Shown here piece after piece: positions 4,449-5,536 of a stretch of 5,536 nucleotides of DNA; position 1 is the first letter of the stretch, and every line of letters begins with the position of its first letter. Source of the stretch: Methylococcaceae bacterium UBA1147. GTDB taxonomy: Bacteria > Pseudomonadota > Gammaproteobacteria > Methylococcales > UBA1147. The position numbers were made by a program, and so were the translations under genes. The notes beneath the pieces are model-generated. The model was not told the origin of the DNA. It did no database searches and saw only the letters and a list, made by a program, of their open reading frames with translations. The stretch lies in assembly GCA_002311315.1 (NCBI GenBank), contig DBZZ01000073.1, positions 31,480-37,015 of the forward strand. The letters are read 5' to 3'.

Positions 4449-5405
4449 ATGATCAATCTCGCTGAAATCCTTCAGGCAGCAGATCGCATAGCGGGCAAAA
4501 TCCATCGCACGCCGATATTCTCAAGTCGGACCCTCGGAAAATGCATCGGTGTTGAGTTGTTCCTCAAGTGCGAGTGCTTTCAGAAAACGGGTTCCTTCAA
4601 ACCGCGTGGCGCTCTGAACAAAGTCCTTACACTATCCGATTCTGAACGTCATCGTGGCTTGATTACTGTTTCAGCCGGCAATCATGCTCAGGCTGTCGCA
4701 TGGGCAGCCAATCAGATCGGTGCTCGATGTACGGTTGTCATGCCCTCCGATGCTCCTCAATCCAAGGTCGATGCGGTGAAAGCTTACCGTGGGAAGATCA
4801 TATTCCACGAAGACCGCGCGACCTTGTTCGACAAGCTTAACGAAGAAAAAGACCGGCGTGGCTTAACATTCGTGCATCCATTCGATGACCCTGTCGTATT
4901 GGCTGGTGCGGGAACCGTAGGGGTGGAATTAGTTGAAGACTGTTCCGACGTTGACTTTGTAATTGTTCCTGTCGGTGGTGGTGGGTTGATGGCCGGCGTA
5001 GTATCTGCCGTCAAGCAGATGAAACCTACGGCGAAGGTCATTGCAGTAGAACTCGAAGCCGGCCCTGCTTTAAAGCCGGCGATTGAGGCCGGCAACCCCA
5101 TCCACGTCGACCGGCCTTATGGAACACTGGCCGACGGCATGACTCCACCTTTCATCGGCCAACTGCCACTAGAGATCGCCCGTGACAATATTGACGAAAT
5201 TGTCACCGTTACCGAGGGGGAGATTATCGCCACGATGAAGTTGCTGATGACGCGCGCAAAAATCTGCGCCGAAGGGGCGGGGGCAGCAGCTACGGCCGCT
5301 TTGCTCTACGGCAAGGCGAATGTTCCGGCGGGCTCCCGAACCGTGGCGCTGGTTTCTGGTGGAAACGTCGACCTAGACAAACTCGTCTCTGTGTTCGGTT
5401 CCTAA
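4449..5405 (+). CDS. Threonine/serine dehydratase (PLP-dependent ammonia-lyase)
   Basis: A fold-type II PLP enzyme that deaminates L-threonine to 2-oxobutanoate and L-serine to pyruvate in the cytoplasm. All hallmarks are in order: CFQKTGSFKPRGA (43-55) with the Schiff-base Lys51, SAGNHAQ (75-81) contacting substrate and cofactor, VGGGGL (175-180) binding the PLP phosphate, EGAGAA (275-280) and SGGNVDL (303-309) near the PLP pyridine nitrogen. At 318 residues it is full length for the short catabolic (TdcB-like) form and lacks the C-terminal ACT-like regulatory domain of biosynthetic IlvA, so isoleucine feedback is not expected. Ala76 replaces the second Ser of the eukaryotic serine racemase SSGNH motif, favouring dehydratase. 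The ATG at 4449 is the first after an in-frame TAA; its ribosome binding site is weak. It appears monocistronic. Confidence 0.9.
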   Translation: MINLAEILQAADRIAGKIHRTPIFSSRTLGKCIGVELFLKCECFQKTGSFKPRGALNKVLTLSDSERHRGLITVSAGNHAQAVAWAANQIGARCTVVMPSDAPQSKVDAVKAYRGKIIFHEDRATLFDKLNEEKDRRGLTFVHPFDDPVVLAGAGTVGVELVEDCSDVDFVIVPVGGGGLMAGVVSAVKQMKPTAKVIAVELEAGPALKPAIEAGNPIHVDRPYGTLADGMTPPFIGQLPLEIARDNIDEIVTVTEGEIIATMKLLMTRAKICAEGAGAAATAALLYGKANVPAGSRTVALVSGGNVDLDKLVSVFGS

Positions 5406-5420
5406 TGGTAGGCATCCACA

Positions 5421-5526
5421 GACTGGGTCAAAAAGCATCAACCCGGATCAAGATTGATTCTTTCCGTCGGAGAAATCCGACACTGGACACACAGCCCAGT
5501 GAAAATGGCAACTAGCGTACCCAGTC
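5421..5526 (+). other. Potentially structured segment after the dehydratase
   Basis: Outer arms GACTGGGT (5421-5428) and ACCCAGTC (5519-5526) are exact 8-bp complements. Between them lie GTCGG/CCGAC (5466-5470 with 5477-5481) and CACTGG/CCAGTG (5481-5486 with 5496-5501), which share base 5481 so cannot both form in full. No T-run follows, so it is not a standard terminator. It could be the 3' UTR fold of the dehydratase mRNA, a small RNA, or chance pairing. Confidence 0.25.
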
Positions 5527-5536
5527 CGATCAAGCT

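Noticed and set aside
4784..5101. 105-codon minus-strand frame
   Set aside because: It is antisense to the dehydratase gene and Pro/Thr/Ser-rich, as expected from a complement of a real gene.
5505..5536. ATG open to the right edge
   Set aside because: Only ten codons are visible and no ribosome binding site precedes it.

Overview
This is a gene-poor bacterial window. It looks like chromosomal accessory or intergenic DNA in which small genes sit among degraded sequence. I see five intact genes: a 73-aa orphan protein, a small holin-like membrane protein, a DUF2784-type membrane protein, a short HGGxSTG-domain protein and a fold-type II PLP-dependent threonine/serine dehydratase. I also see two gene remnants: the C-terminal part of a glycerol-3-phosphate dehydrogenase (GlpD) and the tail of an IS30-family transposase. 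The mix (GlpD of proteobacterial type, the holin-like family, HGGxSTG protein, IS30) suggests a gammaproteobacterium, possibly of methanotroph or sulfur-oxidiser type. That is an inference from protein resemblance only. No rRNA, tRNA, CRISPR array or intact mobile element is visible.

Layout, left to right. Positions 1-545 hold no supportable gene, only a short palindrome and one copy of a degenerate repeat. The orphan gene (546-767, minus) follows, and its last codons coincide with a second copy of that repeat. After about 200 bases comes the holin-like gene (968-1219, minus) with a strong ribosome binding site. About 700 bases without a supportable gene follow, containing a near-perfect dyad (1717-1737) and a pair of DnaA-box-like words (1833-1855). 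The DUF2784 gene is at 1926-2312 (minus). From 2313 to 2802 there is a 9-bp perfect hairpin, a possible 31-codon ORF directly followed by a terminator-like hairpin, and a second terminator-like hairpin on the minus strand just past the end of the glpD remnant.

The glpD remnant (about 2803-3479, minus) is clearly decayed. Its last part is recovered only by correcting a one-base frameshift near 2913, and upstream the homology continues through in-frame stops at 3417-3419 and 3441-3443 and, less surely, 3465-3467. Non-coding or unrecognised sequence (3480-3785) leads to the HGGxSTG gene (3786-4064, plus), the IS30 transposase tail (4204-4308, plus) and the dehydratase (4449-5405, plus), the only well-characterised metabolic gene that is intact. 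The window ends in about 130 bases that can fold but hold no clear gene.

The genes do not form an operon: strands alternate and intergenic gaps are large, so each is probably transcribed alone. I did not find a convincing new multi-gene system. The most informative points are the reconstructable glpD decay, the repeat shared with the orphan gene's C-terminus, and several unexplained dyads.
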